13,074 bases of DNA from an uncultured Oscillospiraceae bacterium (GTDB lineage Bacteria; Bacillota; Clostridia; Oscillospirales; Ruminococcaceae): the NCBI GenBank assembly GCA_910587465.1, contig CAJUMS010000016.1:33320-46393 (forward strand), read 5' to 3'. The first letter of the stretch is position 1, and each line of letters opens with the position of its first letter. Below are positions 5,628 to 13,074 of the stretch, in pieces. The translations under genes and the position numbers were made by a program. The notes beneath the pieces were generated by a model. That model was not told where the DNA came from and searched no databases. It was given only the letters and a program-made list of their open reading frames with translations.

Positions 5628-6416
5628 ATGAAATGCGCTCATTGCTCAAAGAAAATAGATAAAATAAGCCATTTCTGCGTGTTTTGCTGCGAATCGACGT
5701 CAAGACAGCGTTTAAAACGCGGAATTATATGCGGTTTAAGTATTTTCGGCGTTATTATTGCGGTTTTCGTTCTTTGGAAAAACCATCTTTTGCCATGGCA
5801 AATTCCTCTTTTAAAACTCGGCAGGCAATAATTCGATATGTGAAAAAAATCACCCGAATTATCATATTGAAAAAGAGGAAGTGAAATACAGTTATACTAC
5901 AGGCGGCGGTTTTTTCCCCAAGCCCGAAACAATCAAGCCGTGCGCTTACATTACTTTTAATGAAGAGGGGTTTGATTATGTTGTTAGCGCGTTTGATGGA
6001 GTGGTTACAGGTGATAACTACACGATAAAAAACTGAGCTATGAGATCGGGAAGTTCGCAAAGGAAGGGTTTCTGGAGCCGCACGGCATAGAGAACGTGGA
6101 CTTTTCTGCTTCGTTTGACCTTGACAATGACAAGCTTCCGTCGGATTTGCCGGAATATAACGGCGATTTCAGTGTGAGAATAACGGTTCGCGGTCAAGGC
6201 AAAACGCCGCGGGAGATCGGCTGGCTGTGGGATTTTTATGAGTTCTGGTGTGATAACCAATGTTTTAATTCCAATTGGGGCTTGAAGTTTGACATTTACA
6301 GCGGCACAGATACAAACGACGTTCGTGACAGCAGCATTTCGATACATAATACCGAAAAATTCGGCAGTAAAGAGGAATGGTATGCGAACAACACTTATCC
6401 GCCCAAGTATCGGTAA
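5628..6416 (+). pseudogene. Zinc-ribbon, single-pass membrane protein gene split by two frameshifts
   Basis: Three consecutive open segments read as one protein of about 262 residues if two single-base shifts are corrected. Segment one (5628-5831, ATG with GGGAGA at 5615-5620) has a CxxC-x10-CxxC zinc ribbon (Cys3, 6, 17, 20) and a membrane helix (about 32-50), then stops. Segment two is open in the next frame (5815-6033) and reads KEEVKYSYTTGGGFF and so on, with no start codon or ribosome binding site. Segment three returns to the first frame (about 6030-6416). The first break fits one extra A in the run at 5813-5816; the second fits one missing A in the run at 6027-6032. Base composition is clearly poorer in GC than the neighbours. 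The large outer domain is unrecognised. A sequencing error, a true pseudogene, or recoding at the second break are all possible. Confidence 0.65.
6027..6033 (+). other. A AAA AAC slippery heptamer at the second frame break
   Basis: In the frame of the middle segment the codons are AAA, AAC and then TGA (6034-6036). A AAA AAC is the classic -1 frameshift heptamer, and a -1 slip enters exactly the frame that stays open to 6416. An SD-like AGGTGA (6009-6014) lies 12 bases upstream, near the distance of the dnaX stimulator. No convincing downstream stem is visible. Confidence 0.35.
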
Positions 6417-6439
6417 ATTAGTTTTAGGAGGAAACGATT

Positions 6440-6985
6440 ATGATTTATGTGTTTTTAGCGGACGGCTTTGAGGAAACGGAGGCTATCGCGCCTATCGATA
6501 TGCTCCGCCGCGCGGAGCTTGACGTTGTGACGGTAGGGATAAAGACCGACGCTGTGAAAAGCTCTCACGGCATACCGGTGCTGTGCGATATGACCGATAT
6601 GCAGGTGGAGCTGGATGAGCGTCTGCAAATGATCGTGCTGCCGGGCGGTATGCCCGGAACGCTGAATATTGAGGCAAACCCCGTGGTTCAGGCGTCTGTC
6701 GACTACTGCGTAAAAAATAATATTCCGATAGGGGCTATTTGCGCCGCGCCGTCTATTCTCGGCAAAAAGGGCTTGCTGGAGAGCAAAGAGGCGATATGCT
6801 TCCCCGGTTACGAGAAATTTCTGATGGGCGCTAAACTTTCCGATAAAAAGGTAGTCACCGACGGGATATTCACCACCGCCGCGGGCGCGGGAGTATCGGT
6901 TGAATTCGGTCTGGAGCTTGTCCGCGTACTGTGTGGCAAGGAGCGCTCGGACAAGGTTCGCGCAGCTATCCAATGCGCGAGCTGA
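6440..6985 (+). CDS. DJ-1/PfpI-family protein
   Basis: A 181-residue cytosolic protein of the DJ-1/ThiJ/PfpI superfamily, DJ-1 branch. The nucleophile elbow GAICAAPSILG places the reactive cysteine at residue 101, and GFEETEAIAPID (9-20) supplies the conserved Glu14 that polarises it. LPGGMPG (67-73) is the usual loop. No histidine takes the place of the DJ-1 active-site His region, as in many bacterial members. Relatives have been described as glutathione-independent glyoxalases, deglycases or oxidative stress chaperones; which applies here cannot be read from sequence. The ATG at 6440 has a strong AGGAGG (6426-6431). It overlaps the folate gene by 13 bases. Confidence 0.92.
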   Translation: MIYVFLADGFEETEAIAPIDMLRRAELDVVTVGIKTDAVKSSHGIPVLCDMTDMQVELDERLQMIVLPGGMPGTLNIEANPVVQASVDYCVKNNIPIGAICAAPSILGKKGLLESKEAICFPGYEKFLMGAKLSDKKVVTDGIFTTAAGAGVSVEFGLELVRVLCGKERSDKVRAAIQCAS

Positions 6986-7515
6986 AAAAAGCGCTCCGAC
7001 GGGAGCTTATCGAGCGCCGCAGGGCAATGAACAAGGTGGAAAAAACGGCTGCCGACGAGGATATCTTCCGACAGCTTAAACCGCTTATTGACAAGGCGAG
7101 CGCTGTGTTCACATATGCGTCGACGGATATTGAGGTCGACACGCGGCGTGTCATTGCGTACTGTCTCGGAAAGGGAATTCCCGTCGCGCTGCCCGTGAGC
7201 GGCGATACGGAGCTGTCGTTCTTCTACATAAACAGCATTTCCGAGCTGAAAAAGGGGAGGTTCGGTATCGACGAGCCGCCGATGAACAATCCCGCATTCG
7301 CGGACGAAAACACGTTGTGTATCGTTCCCGCGCTCTGCGCCGACGGCGAAGGGTTAAGGCTCGGGTACGGCCGCGGCTATTACGACAGATTTTTAAGCGG
7401 TTATGCGGGCAAAAGCGTGATAATCTGTTACCGCGGATTTAAGAGGGAGGTTCCCGCCGAACCGCATGATATCAGAGCAAATTTTACAGTATTTGACAAC
7501 AAGTTCTGCAAATGA
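6973..7515 (+). CDS. 5-formyltetrahydrofolate cyclo-ligase
   Basis: A 180-residue enzyme that converts 5-formyl-THF to 5,10-methenyl-THF using ATP, returning stored folate to the one-carbon pool. Seen are the basic N-terminus (LKKALRRELIERRRAM, 4-19) that binds ATP phosphates, the signature LRLGYGRGYYDRFL (128-141) and the closing PHDIRANFTVFD (164-175). Start ATG 6973 was preferred to an upstream GTG at 6931: the upstream stretch encodes DJ-1 in another frame and does not resemble the family, whereas MRELKKALRR does. The gene overlaps the DJ-1 gene by 13 bases and ends 14 bases before mltG, in one apparent operon. Folate interconversion links functionally with the thymidylate kinase-like gene upstream. 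Confidence 0.93.
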   Translation: MRELKKALRRELIERRRAMNKVEKTAADEDIFRQLKPLIDKASAVFTYASTDIEVDTRRVIAYCLGKGIPVALPVSGDTELSFFYINSISELKKGRFGIDEPPMNNPAFADENTLCIVPALCADGEGLRLGYGRGYYDRFLSGYAGKSVIICYRGFKREVPAEPHDIRANFTVFDNKFCK

Positions 7516-7529
7516 CGGAGGTCGTATAA

Positions 7530-8930
7530 ATGGATGAAAATCGTTTAGAAAATAATGAAAATATAGAGGAAGAGGATTACGGAAAAACTCAAGAAATGGA
7601 CAGCATACAGCTGCCAAAGCTTTCGGAGAGCGATCACCATGGTATCACGCCGAGAGAGGAATTTACGGAGCTGAATTCCGCGGACGATATGTCCAAAACG
7701 CTCCTTATGGATTCTATGAGCGGCGAGCTGCCCGAGGATGACTATCTTCCCGCGGAAAACCCCGTTCACAGACGTAAAAAGAAGCACAAGAAAAAACAGA
7801 TCAACCACACCCGTACGATGGGGCAGATATTCCTCGGAGTGCTGCTGTCGGTCGGCGCACTGGCACTGGGAGTCATGGCAGCAGTAAATGTGATCGGGGG
7901 AATGCGCGATATAACAGGTCTCGCAAAGCCAAACAGACAGACGGATTTCGAGATAAACGCGAGCATGGGCGTAAACGAGATAGTCGATAATCTGCATGCC
8001 GCTGGTGTCATCGATATGCCGGCGCTGATGAAGACCTATATGAAACTCACCAAGCAGGAGTCGGGTTTTCTGAACGGTGTCTATACGCTCTCGGCAAATA
8101 TGAGCTACAACGATCTGTTAGAGACGCTGAAAACCGAAAAAACATACACGAAAACGGTCGATGTTGCGATACCCGAGGGTCTGACAGCCGCGCAGATAGG
8201 CAAATTACTAGAGGAGAACTTAGTATGCCGCGCAGTTGACTTCGAGACCTGCTACAAGGCAAAACTTAACAAATATGATTTCGAGGAGGGTATTGAAGCC
8301 GATTCCAACCGACTTAATATGCTTGAGGGTTATATCTTCCCCGATACCTACCAATTTTACGTTATTGATGATATGAAGAAGTATCCGAATTTCGATACGA
8401 AAAAGTATGCGGAAAGAGTCGCGGAGAAAATGTTCAATCATTTTGAGTCGCAGATAACGAGAAGCATGCGGTCACGTATGGCGGAACTCGGGCTTACGCT
8501 TGACGAGACGATTAGGCTTGCCTCGCTTATTCAGTGGGAGGGCAACAACGAGGAGAATATGGCTATGGTTTCATCGGTATTTCACAACCGTCTAAACGAT
8601 CCCGAGACCTATCCTCAGCTTCAGTCTGACACCACCGACACTTATATCGACGAGGTGATAAAGCCCGCGATCAATTCCTCGAACAGAGAAAAAATGCAGG
8701 CGGTCACCGACGCGTACGACACCTACAAGTGCGAGGGGCTTCCTGCGGGCGCTATCTGCAATCCCGGTCTGGACGCGATAAACGCCGCGCTTTATCCCGC
8801 GGATACTGATTATTATTATTTTGTGGCAAGCAGCAGCGGCGAGTTCTTCTGGGCGCGCACACTGGAGGGTCACAATGAGAATATTGCTTATGTGGAACAG
8901 TTAGAGGCTCAGCAAAATGGAGAATCGTAA
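7530..8930 (+). CDS. mltG: Endolytic transglycosylase MltG (YceG-like)
   Basis: A 466-residue membrane-anchored lytic transglycosylase that cleaves nascent peptidoglycan strands and helps set glycan length. An acidic, probably disordered cytoplasmic tail (1-80) is followed by the basic stretch RRKKKHKKKQ (81-90), one membrane helix (about 97-118), a LysM-like region, and the YceG catalytic domain. Conserved motifs are LEGYIFPDTY (265-274), LASLIQWEGN (330-339) with catalytic Glu337, VSSVFHNRL (347-355) and GLPAGAICNPG (403-413). The first Glu of the usual EKE motif is Gln335. It acts at the outer face of the membrane. GGAGGT at 7517-7522 precedes the ATG. It overlaps the U32 gene by 14 bases. 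Confidence 0.95.
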   Translation: MDENRLENNENIEEEDYGKTQEMDSIQLPKLSESDHHGITPREEFTELNSADDMSKTLLMDSMSGELPEDDYLPAENPVHRRKKKHKKKQINHTRTMGQIFLGVLLSVGALALGVMAAVNVIGGMRDITGLAKPNRQTDFEINASMGVNEIVDNLHAAGVIDMPALMKTYMKLTKQESGFLNGVYTLSANMSYNDLLETLKTEKTYTKTVDVAIPEGLTAAQIGKLLEENLVCRAVDFETCYKAKLNKYDFEEGIEADSNRLNMLEGYIFPDTYQFYVIDDMKKYPNFDTKKYAERVAEKMFNHFESQITRSMRSRMAELGLTLDETIRLASLIQWEGNNEENMAMVSSVFHNRLNDPETYPQLQSDTTDTYIDEVIKPAINSSNREKMQAVTDAYDTYKCEGLPAGAICNPGLDAINAALYPADTDYYYFVASSSGEFFWARTLEGHNENIAYVEQLEAQQNGES

Positions 8931-10173
8931 TATTAAAGCGGAACTTCTTGCTCCCGCGGGCGATGAGGAATGCCTGCTGTCGGCGCTGGACTACGGCGCG
9001 GATGCAGTCTACCTTGCGGGCAAGACGTTCGGAATGAGAGCGGGAGCGAAGAACTTCGGCACTGAGGAGCTGTTCAGAGCTGTGCAGACCGCGCACGAAA
9101 GAGGCGTAAAGGTCTACATTACCTGCAACACCGTCCCCACCAACGACGAAGCCGAGCGCTTTCCCGAGTTTATACGCACCGCGGAAGAATGCGGAGTGGA
9201 CGCGGTCATCGCGGCGGATATCGGGGTCATCGCGATGATAAAGGAGTACGCTCCACGCCTTGCGATACATGCGTCTACGCAGACGGGCATAGTCAACTAC
9301 CGAACGGCGCTCGAGCTGTATAAAATGGGAGTTTGCCGCGTTGTATTGGCTCGCGAGGTCGACCTTGAAAACATAAGGACGATACGGAAGAATATCCCCG
9401 ATGATATGGAGATAGAAGCTTTCGTACACGGCGCGATGTGTGTGAGCTTTTCGGGACGCTGTCTCATTTCCGAGTATCTTACGGGAAGAAACGCCAACCG
9501 CGGCGAATGCGCTCAGCCCTGCCGCTGGGGGTACTACCTTATGGAGGAAAAACGCCCCAACGAGTTCTACAAGATATTCGAAGACGAAAAGGGAACGTTT
9601 ATTCTCAACGCACGTGATATGTGTATGATAGAGCATCTTGACGATCTCCTTGACGCGGGTGTTACAAGCCTAAAAATCGAGGGGAGAGCAAAGTCGGCGT
9701 ACTACACCGCGCTCACCACCAACGCTTACAGAGCTGCGCTGGACTGCTGTCTGCGAAAAGAAAAACCTCCCGCTTGGGTTCTCGACGAGGTGAACAAGAT
9801 AAGTCACCGTCCGTACTGCACGGGATTTTTCTACGGTCACCCAAACGAGGGAAGCGGTTCCCAGAACCCTAACGAGGTGACGAATGGCGGACAGTACTTT
9901 GCCGACAGCGGCTATATCCGCGATTATGATTTCGTCGCGACCATTGACAAGTGCGAAGACGGTATTATGTACTTAACACAGCGTAATTATTTCACGCTGT
10001 CCGATGAACTGGAGATACTTGCGCCCAACCGCGAGCCGATCAAATTTGCTCCCGCGAAGATGTTCAATGCGGATATGGAGGAGATAGACGTCGCACGTCA
10101 TGCTATGAGCAAGATCACTGTTCCCACGGATACCGTTGTTCCCGCGCATTCTTTATTAAGAAAAAAGCTGTAA
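8917..10173 (+). CDS. U32 family peptidase-like protein (TrhP/YrrO type)
   Basis: A 418-residue protein of the U32 family. The family signature EAFVHGAMCVSFSGRCLIS spans 167-185, and four cysteines (175, 182, 198, 202) are placed as for an iron-sulfur centre. Although named peptidases, members such as E. coli TrhP and B. subtilis YrrN/YrrO are needed to hydroxylate U34 of tRNA (ho5U), with prephenate as source. Location directly after mltG matches the B. subtilis mltG-trmR-trhP order, which favours this subgroup over PrtC or UbiU/V. The methyltransferase trmR is missing between them. The ATG at 8917 has AGAGG at 8903-8907 and overlaps the mltG stop by 14 bases. Confidence 0.9.
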   Translation: MENRNIKAELLAPAGDEECLLSALDYGADAVYLAGKTFGMRAGAKNFGTEELFRAVQTAHERGVKVYITCNTVPTNDEAERFPEFIRTAEECGVDAVIAADIGVIAMIKEYAPRLAIHASTQTGIVNYRTALELYKMGVCRVVLAREVDLENIRTIRKNIPDDMEIEAFVHGAMCVSFSGRCLISEYLTGRNANRGECAQPCRWGYYLMEEKRPNEFYKIFEDEKGTFILNARDMCMIEHLDDLLDAGVTSLKIEGRAKSAYYTALTTNAYRAALDCCLRKEKPPAWVLDEVNKISHRPYCTGFFYGHPNEGSGSQNPNEVTNGGQYFADSGYIRDYDFVATIDKCEDGIMYLTQRNYFTLSDELEILAPNREPIKFAPAKMFNADMEEIDVARHAMSKITVPTDTVVPAHSLLRKKL

Positions 10174-10205
10174 TCAAAGCGTGTTCATATTAACGTTCTG
10201 ACTGA

Positions 10206-10212
10206 AAGGGAG
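10206..10212 (+). promoter_or_regulatory. Shine-Dalgarno that decides the GH3 start
   Basis: AAGGGAG ends 8 bases before ATG 10221, ideal spacing. A TTG at 10215 is only 2 bases away and would add two residues, so ATG is preferred. The 47-base gap after the U32 gene shows no clear terminator or promoter. Confidence 0.65.
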
Positions 10213-10220
10213 ATTTGGAT

Positions 10221-13049
10221 ATGCCTCAATTTCGATTTCGGGATAATACTTTGCCAACGGATGAGCGCGTCAACGCGCTTTTAGAGGAGCTTACGCTTGA
10301 TGAAAAGCTCCTCTTGATAACCACACGCCAGCAGGAGATACCTCGTCTGGAAATAAAGGAGTTCAGCATCGGCAACGAAGCCGCTCGGGGGCTGGTCTGC
10401 CGTTTTAGAACTGAGGACGGCTCCGAGACGGAGCTGCCGACTACCGTTTTCCCCGAGCCGTTCGGATTGGCGGCGACCTTTGATACCGACATTATGCACC
10501 AAATGGGCGAGGTTACGGGTATTGAAGCGCGTATTTACAATAAACAGGGGCACTCGTCGCTTTGTCTGTGGGCGCCTACCGTCGACCTTGAACGCGACCC
10601 GCGCTGGGGAAGAACGGAGGAGGGCTACGGTGAGGATCCGTTCCTCACAGGCGAAATGGCGTCGGCATTCACTAAGGGAATGTACGGAAACGACGAGAAA
10701 TACGCGCGCGTTATCCCGACCTTAAAGCACTTTTACGCCAACAACCACGAGGATGACAGGACTTGCGACAACGCAACAATACCGACAGCGCTCAAGCACG
10801 ACTACTATCTTAAAGCGTTCGAGCGTCCGATAAAAAATGGCGGCGCGAGGAGTGTTATGACCTCGTACAATATGATAAACGGCGTCGAGGGTATGTGCAA
10901 TCCCGAGCTTACACAGTGCAAGGAAAAATGGGATTTATTGTTCTCCGTAACGGACGGTTGGGATTTTATTGAGAACGTCACCTGCCACAAGACTGACAGC
11001 ACGCATACCGAGAGCATTGCGAGAGTGTATAAGAACCGCGGCGCGGACATCATCACCGACGAGCGCGACGTTGTTGAGGCGGCGGCGCGAAAGGCTCTTA
11101 ACGATGGTCTGATAACCGAAAGCGATATCGACAACGCGCTTTTCGGAGCGTTAAAGGCACGTTTCTTACTCGGCGAGTTTGATAAGTACTGCCCGTATAA
11201 CGATATTCAGCAAAATCTTCTGTGTTGCCGGGAATACGGAAAAATTGCGAAAAGTGCTGCTGAGGAGGCGATAATACTTCTCCGCAACAAGCGAATGGTT
11301 CTGCCGCTGAAAAAAGACGAACGTATTGCGGTTGTCGGAATACATGCAGGAATGAATTTCCGCGACTGGTACACGGGGTATTCCGAACGCAATATGACGA
11401 TACTTGACTCTATAACCGCGCTTGTCGGCAAGGATAATCTCAGCTATGAGACGGGAAATGATATAATCGCGCTGCGAAACGCCGAAAACGGATTTTATTT
11501 CTCCGTAAGCGACGACGGCACTTTTGTGTGCGACACGCCGCTTATTACCGAAAGCTGTCTGCTGGAGCTGTACGAGTGGGGTGACGACAGGGTGTCGCTG
11601 AAGTCGAAGTACAACGGTAAGTTCCTCAGCGATTGCGGGGTTCTGAAATGCATTTCCGACGAGCCTTACGGATGGTATGTACACGAGATGTTCACACTTT
11701 TGCGAATAGGAAACGAGTACCGTCTGAAAAACTGGCAGGAGCGCTTTTTGTACATCACTGACAACGGAGAGGTCGCTGTTTCCGATAAGATCAAACCGCC
11801 GCGCAGGTCGCTGTTTGATGTGGAACTGTTCGTGTCAGGTCTTGACAGGGTGCGCAAAATCGTTACAGAAGCGCGTAACGTGGTTTTTTTCGGAGGAAAT
11901 AACCCAATGATCGGCGCGCGCGAATGTTATGACAGAAAGCATCTTGATATGCCCGAGAGGCAGAGTGAAATTGCCGACGCTATACTGTCGATAAACGAGG
12001 ATGCGGTGCTGTTTCTTGTGTCGGGCTATCCTTACGCCGTAGACGGAAGATTTGCTTCCGTTCTGCATACTCCGCACTCGGGTCCCGAAATGGGCGCGGC
12101 TGTGGCGAGAACGCTGTTCGGCGAGATATCGCCCGCGGGGCGTTGTCCCGTGACATGGTACAGTTCTGAAAGCGAGCTTGGCAGTATCAAGGACTACAAT
12201 CTTATCCGCACGGAGAGTACCTACCGCTATTACGAGGGCGAGCCTCTGTTCCCGTTCGGTCACGGACTGACATACACGGCGTTCCGTTACGGTCCTTTAA
12301 AAATTAACAAGCCCTCGTTTGAAAAGGGAGAGCGTGTTGAGGTCGTTTTCGAGCTGCAAAACGTCGGAGGACTTGCCTCGGACGAGGTAGTTCAGCTGTA
12401 CGTTTCTGCGCCGAAATTGTCAAGTTACGTGCCGAAAAAGGAGTTGAAAGCATTCCGCAGGCTACATATCCCCGCGGACGAAACAGCGGTCGTTTCGCTG
12501 GCGTTCGGCGTTGACGAGCTGGCGATGTGGGATATCAACAAAAACGAGTTTACGCTGTTCGGCGGAAAATACGAGATTCAGGTCGGGGCGTCCTCCGAGG
12601 ATATTATGCGTACAGCCGACATTATCGTCAACGCCGAGGAATACATTGGCATTGACGTTGAAAAAAATGTTCCCGCAGCGGTTTCGTGGGAGTATACGGG
12701 CGTAGAGTTCCTGACGGATAAGTCGCTGAACGAGTACGCGTTGTTAAAAGGCTGGCAGAGCAGTATCATCTACGAGAATTGCAGGTTTGATCAGGAGCGG
12801 AAGATAGAGGTCACCGCTTCAAATCCCGCTACAAAGGCAACGCTGCGGATATTCTGCGTTGAGACGGGCGAGCTTGCCGCAACCGTAGAAATACCGACAA
12901 CGGGCAGCATGACCGAATTTGTGACCGTAACCGCCGACGTCGTGCCGTTCTGCGGAATGAAAAAGCTGAAATTCCAGCCGAGCGGAATGTTGGCGCTGAA
13001 ATCGTTTAAATTTTTTAATAAAGACCTGCAAATAAAAGTCAAGTGGTAA
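10221..13049 (+). CDS. GH3 family glycosidase (beta-glucosidase/beta-xylosidase type) with insertion and CBM6-like tail
   Basis: A 942-residue glycoside hydrolase of family 3. Catalytic N-terminal barrel (about 12-300): WAPTVDLERDPRWGR (117-131), KHFYANNHEDDR (169-180) and nucleophile Asp245 in VTDGWD. C-terminal alpha/beta sandwich (about 347-415 and 540-690): GARECYDRKHLDMPERQ (565-581) with acid/base Glu568. Between its two parts lies an extra domain (about 417-537) with trefoil-like repeats (LKSKYNGKFLS, RLKNWQERFLYI). A fibronectin III-like domain follows (about 700-795), then a CBM6-like beta-sandwich (about 815-935). There is no signal peptide, so it should act in the cytosol on imported oligosaccharides. 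The substrate, glucoside or xyloside, cannot be fixed from sequence. The stop leaves 25 bases to the window end. Confidence 0.93.
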   Translation: MPQFRFRDNTLPTDERVNALLEELTLDEKLLLITTRQQEIPRLEIKEFSIGNEAARGLVCRFRTEDGSETELPTTVFPEPFGLAATFDTDIMHQMGEVTGIEARIYNKQGHSSLCLWAPTVDLERDPRWGRTEEGYGEDPFLTGEMASAFTKGMYGNDEKYARVIPTLKHFYANNHEDDRTCDNATIPTALKHDYYLKAFERPIKNGGARSVMTSYNMINGVEGMCNPELTQCKEKWDLLFSVTDGWDFIENVTCHKTDSTHTESIARVYKNRGADIITDERDVVEAAARKALNDGLITESDIDNALFGALKARFLLGEFDKYCPYNDIQQNLLCCREYGKIAKSAAEEAIILLRNKRMVLPLKKDERIAVVGIHAGMNFRDWYTGYSERNMTILDSITALVGKDNLSYETGNDIIALRNAENGFYFSVSDDGTFVCDTPLITESCLLELYEWGDDRVSLKSKYNGKFLSDCGVLKCISDEPYGWYVHEMFTLLRIGNEYRLKNWQERFLYITDNGEVAVSDKIKPPRRSLFDVELFVSGLDRVRKIVTEARNVVFFGGNNPMIGARECYDRKHLDMPERQSEIADAILSINEDAVLFLVSGYPYAVDGRFASVLHTPHSGPEMGAAVARTLFGEISPAGRCPVTWYSSESELGSIKDYNLIRTESTYRYYEGEPLFPFGHGLTYTAFRYGPLKINKPSFEKGERVEVVFELQNVGGLASDEVVQLYVSAPKLSSYVPKKELKAFRRLHIPADETAVVSLAFGVDELAMWDINKNEFTLFGGKYEIQVGASSEDIMRTADIIVNAEEYIGIDVEKNVPAAVSWEYTGVEFLTDKSLNEYALLKGWQSSIIYENCRFDQERKIEVTASNPATKATLRIFCVETGELAATVEIPTTGSMTEFVTVTADVVPFCGMKKLKFQPSGMLALKSFKFFNKDLQIKVKW

Positions 13050-13074
13050 AATGAAGATTTCATCAAACTTTCAC

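Noticed and set aside
5684..5884. Separate 66-codon gene overlapping the zinc-ribbon gene
   Set aside because: It has no ribosome binding site, its product is a basic low-complexity string, and the overlapping frame encodes a clear zinc ribbon and membrane helix.
6931..6972. Upstream GTG start for the 5-formyltetrahydrofolate cyclo-ligase
   Set aside because: It adds 14 residues unlike the family, read from within the DJ-1 gene; ATG 6973 gives the normal N-terminus.
8752..9636. Minus-strand open frame of about 290 codons opposite mltG and the U32 gene
   Set aside because: The + strand encodes MltG and U32 motifs over the same span, so this is a shadow frame.
1..13074. CRISPR arrays, tRNA or rRNA genes, insertion sequences, att sites
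   Set aside because: I looked for regularly spaced repeats, cloverleaf-like runs, transposase or integrase motifs and terminal inverted repeats, and saw none. The XRE/ImmA pair alone does not prove a mobile element.

Overview
The window looks like chromosomal DNA of a Gram-positive anaerobe of the class Clostridia, probably near Ruminococcaceae/Oscillospiraceae. The grounds are the strong AGGAGG-type ribosome binding sites, sigma-A promoters of TTGACA/TATAAT form, a clostridial MltG with a basic/acidic N-terminus, a DUF2156 protein, and tandem M42 peptidases. This placement is inference from gene content only. All recognised genes lie on the + strand and are tightly packed, often with overlapping stops and starts. 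No rRNA, tRNA, CRISPR array, transposase or integrase is visible.

Region 1 (1-278) is very AT-rich regulatory DNA. It carries two sigma-A promoters facing away from each other: one drives the + strand regulator, the other points left out of the window. Two inverted repeats share the geometry ATTC-N8-GAAT and sit between the promoters, as candidate operators. Region 2 (279-3958) reads as one transcription unit: an XRE repressor, an ImmA/IrrE-type metallopeptidase that probably cleaves it, two tandem M42 aminopeptidases, a GNAT acetyltransferase, and an intrinsic terminator. The repressor/protease pair resembles the ImmR/ImmA switch of integrative elements, but here nothing visible separates it from the peptidase genes.

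Region 3 (3968-10173) starts with a perfect 14-bp palindrome and an extended -10 promoter. It continues with a thymidylate kinase-like gene, a DUF2156 acyltransferase-like protein, a low-GC zinc-ribbon membrane protein gene split by two frameshifts, a DJ-1/PfpI protein, 5-formyltetrahydrofolate cyclo-ligase, the endolytic transglycosylase MltG and a U32 (TrhP-like) protein. The themes are nucleotide/folate metabolism, envelope and tRNA modification. Close spacing suggests one or two operons, with the broken gene in the middle.

Region 4 (10174-13074) holds a large GH3 glycosidase with an unusual insertion in its C-terminal catalytic domain and a CBM6-like tail, without a signal peptide. That fits uptake of oligosaccharides followed by hydrolysis in the cytoplasm of a plant-fibre degrader.

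The points most worth a second look are the divergent promoter region with paired operators, the coupling of the XRE/ImmA switch to M42 peptidases, the disrupted gene whose second break falls exactly on an A AAA AAC slippery heptamer followed by TGA, and the domain insertion in the GH3 enzyme.
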